Positions 54,041 through 63,416 are shown, numbered from the stretch's first letter. The stretch is DNA of 64,000 nucleotides from an uncultured Myxococcales bacterium (GCA_903842345.1 CAIMLR010000049.1:1-64000); one strand, 5' to 3'. Notes: generated by a model not told the origin, from the letters alone. Program-made: numbers and translations.

Positions 54041-57000
54041 GTGGAGAAACGGCAGCGCTGGCTGGGGATTCTGCTGGCACTGACCGCTCTGGTCAGCGTG
54101 CCCAGCTACGCCGGCGATGGCGCGATCGCGTGGCGAACGCTGCGCGCGGACGGCATCGAGCTGACGTATCCACACACGCACGAGGCGCTTGCCCGCCGCG
54201 TGCTGGCCACCTGGCAGGATGCGCGCCAGACGCTTGGGCAAATCCTGCCGCTGCACGGCGGAACGCTGCAACTGACGCTGGATGACTACGCGGACTCCGC
54301 CAACGGCTTTGCCACCGTGATGCCGTTCGACCACGTCCACCTCTACGCGTACCCACCGTCGCCGGACAGCGAGCTGGGCGACCACGGCGATTGGCTGCGC
54401 GCGCTGGTGTTCCACGAGTATTCGCACATTTTGCACCTGGGCGACGTCCAAGGGCCGCCGACCTGGGTGAACGCCGTGCTGGGGCGGACGCTGATGCCCA
54501 ACGCGGGCCTGCCGCGGTTCTTCACGGAGGGCCTCGCGACATGGGCGGAGACGCGGCTGACGGGCGGCGATGCGGGCGTCGCGGGGCATGGCGGCCGCGT
54601 GGACAGTCCGGCGTTCATGGCCATCCTGCGCGCGACGGTGCTGGACGGCGGGCAGCCGGACCTCAACGAGCTGACGGGCTCGCCGCTGCGCTGGCCGCGT
54701 GGGCAGGGCTGGTACCTCTACGGCAGCCTGCTGGTCGACGATTTGGCGCAGACCCAGGGGCCGGAGTCGGTGCGGCGCTTCATCGACGGCATCTCGTTCC
54801 GGCTTTTTGGTCTCGGCGTCCAGGGCACGGCGCGCCAAACGTGGGGCAAGAGCCTCACGCGCGCATGGCACGACGCGCAGGCGCGGCTGCGGTCGCGCGT
54901 GGTGGCGCAGTGGCAGGAGCGCGCGGGCGTGGCACTGCCGGATCCGCTGACGGACACGCAGGCATTCCAAGCGTACGTGAGGCGCCACGATGGCGACCAA
55001 CTCACGCACGATGGCGAGCTCCGCGGGCGGATTCGCAGCTGGCCCGATGGCCAGTCGGCGGTCGTGACGCACCTGGCGAGCGACGCGCAGTTCTACGTGA
55101 TCCAGCGGATTTTTCCCGACGGGCGGGTGACGACGCTGCACACCTGCCGCGCCGATTGCGATGAAGTGCTCGTGACGCCCGATGCGAAGTGGCTGCTGTA
55201 CACGGAGACGCGGCCGTTTGAGCGGCTGTACCGGTTCCGCGACCTCATCGCAGCGCCGCTGGACGCCGATGGCCACGTGGCGGGTCCGGAGCTGCAACTC
55301 ACGGCGGGCGCGCGGCTGCGGTCGCCGTCGCTCAGCGTGGATGGCCAGCTGCTGGCGGCGGTGCGCGTGGAAAAAGGCCGGACGGCGATTGACGTGCTGC
55401 CGTTGCCGCAAGCGCTGACGGCTGCGCAGGCGGGCGACGATCCGCCGCCGTGGGTGCGTCGCGTGGCGCCAGCGCCGTTCGGGCAGACGCTCGATAGTCC
55501 GGTGGTGCTGCCGGACGGGCAGCTCCTGTGGACGGCGTGGCTGGGCGGCCATCGCGGGCTGGAGACCGAGGCGAAGCTGGATGCGGCGACCTGTGCGGAA
55601 GCGGAAGCGGCGCTCGCGGTGCACGTGCGGTCGCCGACCGACGCGCCGGAGATTCCGCGCTGGATCGCCGCGCAGACGTGCCGCAACTTCGCTCCGCGCC
55701 AGCCGCCGTGGCTGGGCGACCTGCAATTGCGGCGCGGCGCAGATGACGTGTGGTACCTGAACGGGCTCATCGAAGTCGACGGTTTTCGCGAAGCGGCGAT
55801 CCTGACTCGCTGGGGCTGGCTGCCGCGAACGCGGACGTTGACGGGCGTGACGTCCTTTGCCGCGGGCCGCGAGCCGTTTACGGTGCGGCACGGCGGGCGT
55901 GGCTTGGACGTGTTCCACCTGCGCAAGCCGTTTTGGTTCGCGCCGCCGGGGGAGAAGCAGGCGTACGTGGATCTGCCGTATCACCCGACGCACAGCGACG
56001 CGGTCGAGGGCGTGTACAACCCGCTGCGTTCGGCGTGGCCGCGGGCCTGGCGACCGCTCCTCACGGCGACCGGCGATCGCCTCACGACCGAGCCGGGCGG
56101 CCTCTGGCTGGGCGCGCAGGTTGCGGGCGAGGACGCGCTTTCGCACTGGAACTGGCTGGCAACAGGGCAAATTCGCGACGACGGCACCGATCCGATCGGC
56201 TCGCTCGCCATCAACATCACGCGCTGGGAGCCGACCTGGACGCTGGACACGGGCTATCAGCAAGGCTTTTCGTGGCTGCGGCGCGGGTTCAATTGGGCGA
56301 CGACGCCGACGGATCGCTGGGGCATCGGCGCGCGCGGCGCGTGGCAGTTGCCGGGCGTGCGCCAAGCGTGGCAATTCGACCTCGGCTGGCGGATGGTCAA
56401 GTCCTCCCTCCGCGACGACCGCTACGCCATCCGCTTCCCGTACGACCCCGGAGGACCGCCGCCGGTCGAGCCGTGGACCGGCATCGATTCTTTCGTCGAC
56501 GCCGGCGTCTCCTACGCGTTTGGCGCGACGAGTCCCGACGCTGGCACCACCGAGCGCCTCCACTCGGTCGCCGTCCGCGGCAGCATGAGCGACAGTTGGA
56601 CCGGCGGCGCGCGCCGGCGCATCATCGTCAGCGCGCTCGCCGCCAATCGCTGGCCTCTCGGTCGGCACTTCGTCGCGGAGTTGACGACAAACGTCGCGGC
56701 GATTCCGGTCAGCGGCGATACCAGCCCGAGCTACGCCGTCCGCGGCATCCAACCGTTGCCGACCAACCTGCTGGCCGGCAGCGGCACCTCGGGCATCACA
56801 ATCCGCGGCATGCCGTACAACGCCATTTTCCGCGCCGGCGACGGCATGGCATGGGGCACTGCACAGGTCCACATCCCGATCCTGGACATCGGCCGCGGCT
56901 TTGACACCTTGCCGCTCTGGTTGGGTCGGGTGCGCGCCACGCCGTTTGTCGACGGCGCGTGGGCGTTCCTGCCGCCGCCCAAGGCCGAGCGGTTCACCGG

Positions 57001-57136
57001 TGGCGTGTGGTCGACCGGCGCGGAGTTGTTGCTCAATTGGCAGGCCGGCTACGCGCTGGACGGCACGCTGCGCTTGGGCGCCGGCCACGAATTTCTGACG
57101 CAGAGCACATCCTGGTGGCTGGTGCTTGGCATTTGA
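54041..57136 (+). CDS. Secreted gluzincin-like metalloprotease / propeller / outer-membrane barrel fusion
   Basis: This 1031-residue protein has a signal peptide ending in PSYA. Residues about 30-230 form a gluzincin-like peptidase: HEYSH at 125-129 and the third ligand Glu163 in FTEGLATWAE. About 330-600 contain TolB/WD40-like strands (FPDGRVTTLHTCRADC, VTPDAKWLLYTETRPF). The C-terminal 450 residues look like an outer-membrane beta-barrel (WDLGW-type strands such as WQFDLGWRM and GAGHEFLTQSTSWWLVLGI, ending in a hydrophobic residue). The GTG at 54041 has GGAAGG upstream and follows the E1-alpha stop by 19 bases. Whether the peptidase is active is not known. Confidence 0.8.
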   Translation: MEKRQRWLGILLALTALVSVPSYAGDGAIAWRTLRADGIELTYPHTHEALARRVLATWQDARQTLGQILPLHGGTLQLTLDDYADSANGFATVMPFDHVHLYAYPPSPDSELGDHGDWLRALVFHEYSHILHLGDVQGPPTWVNAVLGRTLMPNAGLPRFFTEGLATWAETRLTGGDAGVAGHGGRVDSPAFMAILRATVLDGGQPDLNELTGSPLRWPRGQGWYLYGSLLVDDLAQTQGPESVRRFIDGISFRLFGLGVQGTARQTWGKSLTRAWHDAQARLRSRVVAQWQERAGVALPDPLTDTQAFQAYVRRHDGDQLTHDGELRGRIRSWPDGQSAVVTHLASDAQFYVIQRIFPDGRVTTLHTCRADCDEVLVTPDAKWLLYTETRPFERLYRFRDLIAAPLDADGHVAGPELQLTAGARLRSPSLSVDGQLLAAVRVEKGRTAIDVLPLPQALTAAQAGDDPPPWVRRVAPAPFGQTLDSPVVLPDGQLLWTAWLGGHRGLETEAKLDAATCAEAEAALAVHVRSPTDAPEIPRWIAAQTCRNFAPRQPPWLGDLQLRRGADDVWYLNGLIEVDGFREAAILTRWGWLPRTRTLTGVTSFAAGREPFTVRHGGRGLDVFHLRKPFWFAPPGEKQAYVDLPYHPTHSDAVEGVYNPLRSAWPRAWRPLLTATGDRLTTEPGGLWLGAQVAGEDALSHWNWLATGQIRDDGTDPIGSLAINITRWEPTWTLDTGYQQGFSWLRRGFNWATTPTDRWGIGARGAWQLPGVRQAWQFDLGWRMVKSSLRDDRYAIRFPYDPGGPPPVEPWTGIDSFVDAGVSYAFGATSPDAGTTERLHSVAVRGSMSDSWTGGARRRIIVSALAANRWPLGRHFVAELTTNVAAIPVSGDTSPSYAVRGIQPLPTNLLAGSGTSGITIRGMPYNAIFRAGDGMAWGTAQVHIPILDIGRGFDTLPLWLGRVRATPFVDGAWAFLPPPKAERFTGGVWSTGAELLLNWQAGYALDGTLRLGAGHEFLTQSTSWWLVLGI

Positions 57137-57198
57137 CCCGGAATAGACTGCGGCGCGCGCGTGTTTGCCCGCGTCCCATCGAACGACAAAGGAAACCC

Positions 57199-57573
57199 AT
57201 GCTCGACCGCCCCATTCTCGACAAAGCCCATCTCTCGCCCGCCGTGCAAGCCACGCTGGAGGCGTTTCATCCGGACATCGTGCGGGAGGTGCAGGAAGCG
57301 ATCCTGCGGGATCGCGTGGTCATTGTGGGCATGCGCCTGAACGACGCCTGCTTCAAAGCGCGCAAGCTGATGGACGCCAACGGCGTGCCGCACACGTACC
57401 TGGAATACGGCGGTTACTTCTCCGAGTGGCGTCGGCGCCTCGCGCTGAAGATGTGGACCGGCTGGCCCACGTTTCCGATGGTGTTCGTGCGCGGTACGCT
57501 GATTGGCGGCGCGTCGGACGCGAAGAAAGCGTTCGCGGATGGCACCATCAAGGGGCTGCTGGAAGCGCCGTAA
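57199..57573 (+). CDS. Glutaredoxin-like monothiol protein
   Basis: The 124-residue protein has a thioredoxin-fold glutaredoxin pattern: VVIVGMRLNDACFKARKLMD, the cis-proline TFPMVFV, and LIGGASD. The active site is ACFKA, with one cysteine, so it is monothiol-like but not the canonical CGFS. The motif is loosely like that of Grx-related proteins whose partner is unknown. The ATG at 57199 has AAAGGA upstream. It sits after the outer-membrane fusion gene. Confidence 0.8.
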   Translation: MLDRPILDKAHLSPAVQATLEAFHPDIVREVQEAILRDRVVIVGMRLNDACFKARKLMDANGVPHTYLEYGGYFSEWRRRLALKMWTGWPTFPMVFVRGTLIGGASDAKKAFADGTIKGLLEAP

Positions 57574-57648
57574 GTGCGAGTGCAACGGCGGATCGCCGCG
57601 CTGTTCCCGTGCTGAAAATCGGCAGGGTGCAGCGTCCGCGCGAGAGGG

Positions 57649-58719
57649 TCAGAACGCCAGCGAAACCGCCGCGCCCGCGCCGCCCTTGCCGTCCATCGTC
57701 GGGTACGCGCGCAGGTCCTGCCACCACGGCTTTTGCCGCACGGACGCGCTGCGGTCGATGACCGGTGCCTTGACCGCCGCGATGATTGTCGCGGTCGCCA
57801 ACGCCGCGCCCACGCCCAGCGAGATGATCATCGCGTTGCGGCGGAATTCGATTTGGCTGACGAAGGTGTTGCCCTCGGCGAGGGCGCCTTCGCATTTCTT
57901 GCTGTCCGTCAGCTTGCAGCCGTACGTGTCCAGCGTCGCCTGGTACGCGTAGCCTTGGGAGTCAAAGCGCTTGGAGTACGCGTCGCTGCGTTCCAGCGCG
58001 AGAATCCCGAAAATGCCGCCCGCCAGCAGCGACGCGCCCGCCGCGCTGCCCAGAATCCACGTCATCGTGTAGTCGTGCGGCAACGTCGACGGATCAACCG
58101 GCGCCATCAGCACAACGTCGATGACCTTGGTCTCGCCCGCCTGGACCGCCACCGCCGGCCGCACGAACGGCTCGCGCTTGTCCATCGCCACGCGCACGGC
58201 GTGCGTGCCCGCGGTCACTTTGATTTCGCCGTTGGTGTCCGGATCCGCCGGCTGGTCGTCCAGCGTCAGGCGCGCGCCGGTCGGCAGCCCTTGAAACTTC
58301 AGCACGCCCGGTCGCGACGCCAGCAGCGACTTGACCTCGGCCAGCCGCTTGACCGTCTGCTCGCGGTCCTTGGCAAAGTCCTTCTCCGCGGGCGCCAGGC
58401 GCAGGAACGCTTCGTAGTAGATCTGCGCCTTTTCCAGATTGGCCGCACGGTCGCAGGCCTTGGCCAGCGCCAGCGCGATCAGCGGCTCGCGGTCAAACTT
58501 GCCCCACGCCTTCAGGAACAGTTGCTGCGCGGCGTCATAGTCGCCGGCCTTGAACGCGGCCTTGCCTTGATTGAAGATCTCAATCGCCTCGTCGCGCGCG
58601 TGCGCCTGATCGGTCGTGAGCGCGGCTGGCTGGGCAAGCGCGGGCAGCGCGAGCGCCATCAGCAGCGCCAGCAGCGGCAACCGTGTCCAGAATCCCGAGC
58701 TTTTGTGTCGCAACAGCAT
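57649..58719 (-). CDS. Secreted TPR/PEGA-type protein with transmembrane helices
   Basis: This 356-residue protein has a signal peptide ending in PALA. TPR-like helices follow (FNQGKAAFKAGDYDAAQQLF, PLIALALAKACDRAANLEKA). A PEGA-like beta-domain comes next (LKFQGLPTGARLTLDDQPAD, IKVTAGTHAVRVAMDKREPF). The C-terminus has two hydrophobic helices (SAAGASLLAGGIFGILAL and NAMIISLGVGAALATATIIAA). The ATG at 58719 begins the signal. It lies 110 bases downstream of the Ser/Thr kinase gene on the same strand, so the two are likely co-transcribed. Similar TPR proteins near kinases are frequent in Myxococcota. Confidence 0.78.
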   Translation of the reverse strand: MLLRHKSSGFWTRLPLLALLMALALPALAQPAALTTDQAHARDEAIEIFNQGKAAFKAGDYDAAQQLFLKAWGKFDREPLIALALAKACDRAANLEKAQIYYEAFLRLAPAEKDFAKDREQTVKRLAEVKSLLASRPGVLKFQGLPTGARLTLDDQPADPDTNGEIKVTAGTHAVRVAMDKREPFVRPAVAVQAGETKVIDVVLMAPVDPSTLPHDYTMTWILGSAAGASLLAGGIFGILALERSDAYSKRFDSQGYAYQATLDTYGCKLTDSKKCEGALAEGNTFVSQIEFRRNAMIISLGVGAALATATIIAAVKAPVIDRSASVRQKPWWQDLRAYPTMDGKGGAGAAVSLAF

Positions 58720-58829
58720 GTCCAGCCTGACCGCCGCCGCGTGAGGGGCGTGCGAGCGTCCCTTCGGTGTCGCGCAGGCCGGGGGCCTCGTCAAACTTTT
58801 TGCCGGCAAATTGTCGCCCAGACCAATCG

Positions 58830-60404
58830 CTACTTCTTGGGCGGATCGGCGCGATCGTCGTCCAAGCGGAACGCTTCATGGTTGTGGCCGTGATCGGGCG
58901 TCCGATCGTGGCTGCGATCGTGGGCATTCGGGTCGCGTGCGGGCTCGACTTTGGCCTCGGGCTTGACCTCGATCTTCGGCTCGACCTTCGGCTCGGCTTT
59001 GACCGCCTCAGGCCGTACCACGTCGTGGCGCGCTTCCGGTTCCTTGCGGTGCGCTTCCGGTTCGGGTTTCGCCGCAGCTTCTCCCTTCGGCGTCGCCGGT
59101 TCAGGCTTGGGCACAGGCGCGGCGAGCGGCGCGGGTACCGGCACCGGCGCAGGCGGGTCGACAACCGCTGGCGCGACGATGGCAACCGGCGCTGGCGTCG
59201 CCACAACGGCCGGAGCTGCGGCCTTGATTTCAGCGGCGGCGGGAGCGCGCGTCGGTCCCATCAGCGCCACCGCTGCGGTTGCCGCGAGCACGAGCGCAAA
59301 CGCGCTTCCGGCGATCCAGAGTGGCTTGCGGCTGGGCGGCGCGGTGACCGGCAGCGCGCTCGTCAACGTCAACGCCTCGTCCTGCACTGGCACCACACGC
59401 GTCGCGCGATCTTCCTGGACCGGCGCGATGTCCGCGGAAGGCGACGGCCGCCGCGCGGTCTCCGCGATACGCACCAGCTTCGTGGCCAGTTCCGCGGTCG
59501 TCTGTGGCCGCTGCCGCGGATCCTTCGCCAGGCACTGCAGCACCAGCGCTTCCAACTCCCGCGGCACTTCGCGCAGCGCACCTTCGCGGATGAACGGCGG
59601 CGGCAGATCCTTGATGTGCTTCACCAGAACCGTCATCGGCGTGTCGCCCGTGAACGGCGGCTGGCCAACGAGCGCCTCAAACGCCAGCACGCCCAGCGCG
59701 TACACATCGCTGCGGTCGTCGATCGGCTCGCCCTTTGCTTGCTCGGGGGACATGTAGGTCGGCGTGCCCATGATCATGCCGGTCTCTGTCAGGTTGCCTT
59801 CCCCGGATTCCTTCTGCTGCTTGGCGATGCCGAAATCGAGCACTTTCACAAAGTCCGCGTCGCCCGCTACTGACAGCAGCATGACGTTTTCCGGCTTGAG
59901 GTCGCGGTGGATCAGTCCGGCGGCATGCGCCTCCGTCAGCGAATGGCACACCTGCGTGAGGATGCGCACCAACTGCGGCCAGGGCAGCGCGCCCTTGGTG
60001 TCAAAGCGGTGGCCCAGCGTCTCGCCCTCGATGTACTCCATCGCCAGGTACAGCGCGCCGTCCGCGTGGGTGCCAAAATCGAAGACGCGAATCGTATTGG
60101 GATGGCGCAGCCGGCTCACCGCCTGCGCTTCGCCGGAGAATCGCTTGACGTGTTCCAGCGAGCTCAGATGGTCGGCGCGCAGGACTTTGACTGCGACGAC
60201 CTGGTTCATGTTGAGCTGCGTGCACCGGTAGACCGCGCCAAACCCGCCGATGCCGAGCACGGCGTCAATGCGGTAGCGGTCGGCGATCAAAGTGCCAAGC
60301 GGGTACGTTTGGCGCGAGGAGGCGGCCACGGGCATCGTATGCGCGCCGTCCTTGGGACAGATGGCGTCCGGCATTTCTTCAGAGCATTTGGGGCAAACGC
60401 GCAT
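58830..60404 (-). CDS. Membrane Ser/Thr protein kinase with a zinc-ribbon N-terminus
   Basis: This 524-residue protein begins with a four-Cys ribbon-like segment (CPKC and CPKDG), followed by a kinase domain at about 44-310: GIGGFGAV (51-58), Lys73, HRDLKPEN (166-173), DFG (190-192), GTPTYMSPEQ. All catalytic residues are present. A single transmembrane helix (about 362-382) precedes a Pro/Ala/Lys-rich repetitive extracytoplasmic tail (KVEPKIEVKPEAKVE) and a His/Asp-rich C-terminus. The ATG at 60404 is chosen because it starts the ribbon; the longer form is less likely. The His-rich tail could bind metal, but that is only an inference. Confidence 0.9.
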   Translation of the reverse strand: MRVCPKCSEEMPDAICPKDGAHTMPVAASSRQTYPLGTLIADRYRIDAVLGIGGFGAVYRCTQLNMNQVVAVKVLRADHLSSLEHVKRFSGEAQAVSRLRHPNTIRVFDFGTHADGALYLAMEYIEGETLGHRFDTKGALPWPQLVRILTQVCHSLTEAHAAGLIHRDLKPENVMLLSVAGDADFVKVLDFGIAKQQKESGEGNLTETGMIMGTPTYMSPEQAKGEPIDDRSDVYALGVLAFEALVGQPPFTGDTPMTVLVKHIKDLPPPFIREGALREVPRELEALVLQCLAKDPRQRPQTTAELATKLVRIAETARRPSPSADIAPVQEDRATRVVPVQDEALTLTSALPVTAPPSRKPLWIAGSAFALVLAATAAVALMGPTRAPAAAEIKAAAPAVVATPAPVAIVAPAVVDPPAPVPVPAPLAAPVPKPEPATPKGEAAAKPEPEAHRKEPEARHDVVRPEAVKAEPKVEPKIEVKPEAKVEPARDPNAHDRSHDRTPDHGHNHEAFRLDDDRADPPKK

Positions 60405-60451
60405 CGGGTGTTCCAAAAAGTTGGGCGTGCAGACCGGCAAGCCGCAGAAAG

Positions 60452-60480
60452 AACTTACCATGTGGGGCTGGCTGAAACAA
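60452..60480 (-). promoter_or_regulatory. Candidate promoter of the kinase-TPR operon
   Basis: On the minus strand, TTGTTT (60480-60475), a 17-base spacer and TAAGTT (60457-60452), giving a leader of about 41 bases before the ATG at 60404. Match to consensus is moderate. Confidence 0.35.
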
Positions 60481-60510
60481 ATGGCTGTGACGTTGCGGGG
60501 AAGACTCCGC

Positions 60511-60538
60511 TTGACGCACAGCGCGCAAATCCTAACCT
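60511..60538 (+). promoter_or_regulatory. Candidate promoter of the FmdB-like gene
   Basis: TTGACG (60511-60516), a 16-base spacer and TAACCT (60533-60538). It is divergent from the kinase promoter and 45 bases upstream of the ATG at 60584. Confidence 0.35.
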
Positions 60539-60583
60539 ACAGGACGAACTGCCGTGCTACCGCGGCCATTCCCATGAGGCCTT

Positions 60584-60871
60584 ATGCCCGCATACGACTA
60601 CCGGTGCCAGAACTGCCAGAAAGTGTTTGAGAAGAACCAGCGCATCAGCGAACCCGCCGGCGCAACGTGCCCGGACTGCGGCAGCGTTGACTGCATGCGG
60701 CTTATCACCGGCGGCACGTTCCACTTGAAGGGCAGCGGTTGGTACGCGAGCGATTACGGTGGCAAGACGTCGCCGCCGGTTGAAGCTGCGCCCGCGAGCG
60801 AAGGCGGCGGCTGCGGCAAAGCGGAGTGCGGTACGGGCGCGTGCGCGGCGATGGGCGGCGACGTCAACTAG
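60584..60871 (+). CDS. FmdB-family zinc-ribbon protein
   Basis: The 95-residue protein has the FmdB zinc ribbon MPAYDYRCQNCQKVFEK and CPDCGS, followed by the usual TGGTFHLKGSGWYASDY and a variable tail. The tail is Cys-rich (GGGCGKAECGTGACAAMGG), so extra metal binding is possible. The function of the family is not established. The ATG at 60584 has GAGG upstream. Its stop is close to the convergent glycosyltransferase-like gene. Confidence 0.92.
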   Translation: MPAYDYRCQNCQKVFEKNQRISEPAGATCPDCGSVDCMRLITGGTFHLKGSGWYASDYGGKTSPPVEAAPASEGGGCGKAECGTGACAAMGGDVN

Positions 60872-60891
60872 CTGAAATCAAACAGCTGCGT

Positions 60892-62613
60892 CTAGTTGGC
60901 CGGCGCTGGCTGGGTGTTGTGCAGGCGTCGCAGTCGCCGTTCCTTGGCGCGCTGCAGCAGCTTCTGCCACTCCTTGTTGCCGTCGCGCTCGTCGGCGTCA
61001 GGCCCCAGCATCTCCGACGATTGGGCGCGCGCAACCTGCACGATCCGCCCCGGATGCGGAACCGCGGCGACCAGCGTCAGGAGCCACAGCGCGGTCGCGC
61101 CCAGCGCCACCGTCCACACTGCCAGCCGCTCGGCCAACGGTTCGCGCTGCGCGCCGATCGCGTGCGGCAGTCGCAACGTCAGCAGCCACGGTACGATGCA
61201 CAGGCCGAGGAAGAGGGTCGCTGACGTCCAGTCGCTCCAGCCCAGCGCGCGGCCCACGCTCGGCGAGAAATTGCCCAGCAGCCACAGCGGCCACCCCAGC
61301 TCCAGCACCGGCCGTTCCAGCTTGGTGAAGTGGTAGGGAAACGTCGCAATCGTCGGCATCGTGAGGATCAGCCCGATGGCGATGCTGCTGAGGAGCAGCG
61401 CGCGCAGCGGCCGGGCGAGGCGCGGCGGACGGAGCGCGTAGGCGAGGCCAGGCGCGAGCAGCGGCAGGATCGGGATCAGGTGGCGCGCGTAGGCGGAATC
61501 GCCGCCCTTCCAATCGGAGAACCCGCTGACCGTGAGCGCGTAGGCAAGGGCGATGAGCGCGAGCGCGATGGCGTCGAGGCGGCGGGTCTCGGTGAGCTTG
61601 GGATCGCGCGCCGCCGCCAGCAGGCCAGCGACCGCGGGCAGCAGCCACGGCGCGTGGTAGAAGAGGCCGCGGCTCGGGCCGATCAGCAACAGCCAGAGGA
61701 TGTCCAACTGCGGCGCGTGGAAACCGAAAAGGCCGCTGCCGTGCATGGCGGCGAAGCCCTTGTCGCCCTTGAACTGGTAGGCGAACCGCAGCGGATCGCC
61801 CAGCATCCACGCGTTGTGGGCGAACTGCATGAGCACGCCGAGGGCGACCATCGCGACGATGGGCAGCACCGCTTGGATGCGCGCCCGCGGTGCCAAGCCG
61901 GCAGATTCGGGCAGGGCCCGCGCGCCCGCCCACAGCACCACGAGACCGCTCAGGATGAACACCGGCGTGTCGACAAGCCCGGCGAAACCGAGCAGCGCGC
62001 CCACCGCGAACCGCCGCCGCAGGGAACTCGCCCCGGTTTCCGGCATCGCCAGCAGGTAGGCCGCCGCGCCGATGCACGCCGCCGCCAGCGCGTGACCAAA
62101 GAAGAGCGTCGCGTACGCGAAGAGCGGACTCGCCAAGCCGAGCGCCAACGTCGTGACCGCGGCGATGCGCGGCGTCATGCCGAGCGTGGCGAGATAGCGC
62201 GCCAGCAGCCACAGCATCAGCCAGCACGGGAGCGTCACGGTGAGCAGGCACGCGATGACGCCAAAGAGCCACAGGTCGTCGCCTGCCACTTCCGGATGGA
62301 ATGCCCGCACGATGGGGTAGAGCGGCAAGGCCAGGAGCGCCAAGCCCGGCGCCTTGTCCATGTAGATGTGGCCACGGTATTCGCTGCGATCGATGGGAAT
62401 GCTGCCGTGGATCTTGCAGACGTCGTCCAGCTCCGGGCGACCGGTCTCCGCGACGGCCTGGACGAAATACAGGCGGATCGACTCGTTGGTGGTCTGCAGT
62501 TGCGGCCAGAAGTGCGTGTACCAGACCCACGCCAGCAGGACGGCCGCCATGACGACGCCAAAACGCCGACCCAAACGGGGTGATTCCAGTGTGCTGCGCG
62601 TGTTGCCTGCCAA
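60892..62613 (-). CDS. GT39-like polytopic membrane glycosyltransferase
   Basis: The 573-residue protein has about ten to twelve transmembrane helices. An N-terminal extracytoplasmic loop resembles that of protein mannosyltransferase-like GT39/GT-C enzymes (TTNESIRLYFVQAVAETGRP, HIYMDKAPGLALLALPLYP). The TTG at 62613 is preferred because GGAGG lies just upstream. A GTG at 62694 gives a longer form without a good Shine-Dalgarno. The acceptor is unknown, and a cell-envelope sugar transfer role is inferred. It is convergent with the FmdB-like gene and divergent from the GYF_2 gene. Confidence 0.75.
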   Translation of the reverse strand: MAGNTRSTLESPRLGRRFGVVMAAVLLAWVWYTHFWPQLQTTNESIRLYFVQAVAETGRPELDDVCKIHGSIPIDRSEYRGHIYMDKAPGLALLALPLYPIVRAFHPEVAGDDLWLFGVIACLLTVTLPCWLMLWLLARYLATLGMTPRIAAVTTLALGLASPLFAYATLFFGHALAAACIGAAAYLLAMPETGASSLRRRFAVGALLGFAGLVDTPVFILSGLVVLWAGARALPESAGLAPRARIQAVLPIVAMVALGVLMQFAHNAWMLGDPLRFAYQFKGDKGFAAMHGSGLFGFHAPQLDILWLLLIGPSRGLFYHAPWLLPAVAGLLAAARDPKLTETRRLDAIALALIALAYALTVSGFSDWKGGDSAYARHLIPILPLLAPGLAYALRPPRLARPLRALLLSSIAIGLILTMPTIATFPYHFTKLERPVLELGWPLWLLGNFSPSVGRALGWSDWTSATLFLGLCIVPWLLTLRLPHAIGAQREPLAERLAVWTVALGATALWLLTLVAAVPHPGRIVQVARAQSSEMLGPDADERDGNKEWQKLLQRAKERRLRRLHNTQPAPAN

Positions 62614-62688
62614 GCCGCCCTCCGCCCTGAACGGTAGCGGGTGACGGCCAAAAAGGCGAGCCGTGGCGCCAAAGGCGGTTGAGGGTTC

Positions 62689-62717
62689 TTGCACCGATCC
62701 AGTCCCCGGGCTATGCT
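62689..62717 (+). promoter_or_regulatory. Candidate promoter of the GYF_2 gene
   Basis: TTGCAC (62689-62694), a 17-base spacer and TATGCT (62712-62717). The -10 is identical to that at 36986-36991. The predicted leader to the ATG at 62874 is about 150 bases and contains no clear structure. Confidence 0.35.
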
Positions 62718-62873
62718 CGCGTACGTCTGCGACCTCAGCGATGACAAGGGCAAGACGCTCGAGTCACGTTGCAGCGCCAACGGCAAGGGATTGCAACGAC
62801 TTGGCGATAGTGCCGCGAGCGGTGGGCTCACAGGCTGCAGGATCGAACGGGTACGGAGCATTTGGAGCAAATC

Positions 62874-63323
62874 ATGACGTTCTACATTCAGCGCGACGGT
62901 CAGCCCAAAGAATTCGCCATCACGGCGCTGATCGAGATGGTCAAGAATGGCACGCTTCGCTCGGACGAATACGTGTTCGATGGCCGCACGCAGAAGTGGG
63001 TTGGCGCGACGCAAGTGGCTGAGCTGGCGTCCGCGTGGCGCGACAAGCAGACTTCTGGCGTCACGGCGGCGGCTCCGGCCAATCCCGCGATGGCTCCGGC
63101 GGGCGCGGCTCCCGGTGGCGACAAGAAGCGCTCCAAGAAGTTCAGCGAGACGTCGTGGTTCATGTCCGCGGTCACGTACGAAGAAGGCGGCCTGACGCCG
63201 TCAGAATTGCCGCCGATGGAAGCGGGCGACAAGTTTGAGAACCTGCCGCCGGTTCCGGATGAGCTTCGCAAGAAGTTCTCCTTGACGATTGGCGACCTGG
63301 ACGACGGCAAGAAGAAGAAGTAG
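62874..63323 (+). CDS. GYF_2-domain protein
   Basis: The 149-residue protein begins with a GYF_2 domain: TFYIQRDGQPKEFAITALIE, then NGTLRSDEYVFDGRTQKWVGA. An Ala/Pro-rich linker and a Lys-rich tail follow. GYF-type domains bind proline-rich peptides. The two kinase-linked proteins and the TPR proteins here have proline-rich tails, but no partner is shown. The ATG at 62874 has GGAG upstream. Confidence 0.75.
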   Translation: MTFYIQRDGQPKEFAITALIEMVKNGTLRSDEYVFDGRTQKWVGATQVAELASAWRDKQTSGVTAAAPANPAMAPAGAAPGGDKKRSKKFSETSWFMSAVTYEEGGLTPSELPPMEAGDKFENLPPVPDELRKKFSLTIGDLDDGKKKK

Positions 63324-63383
63324 CAGCCCGTCCTCGGTGCCTGCCTGTGACGAACGCGCGGCGACACCCGGTGATGGGTCATC

Positions 63384-63403
63384 GAGCCAAGCGCTCTTGG
63401 CTC
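63384..63403 (+). terminator. Perfect 8-bp hairpin between GYF_2 and aldo/keto reductase genes
   Basis: GAGCCAAG and CTTGGCTC form a perfect 8-bp stem with a 4-base loop. It is 60 bases after the GYF_2 stop and 13 bases before the next ATG, directly ahead of the Shine-Dalgarno AGGGTGG. It has no T-run. It may terminate the GYF_2 transcript or influence reductase translation. Confidence 0.45.
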
Positions 63404-63416
63404 AGGGTGGCACGCC

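Noticed and set aside
53768-57088. 1106-residue minus-strand ORF
   Set aside because: Antisense to the E1-alpha and outer-membrane fusion genes. Arg/Pro-rich with no domain.
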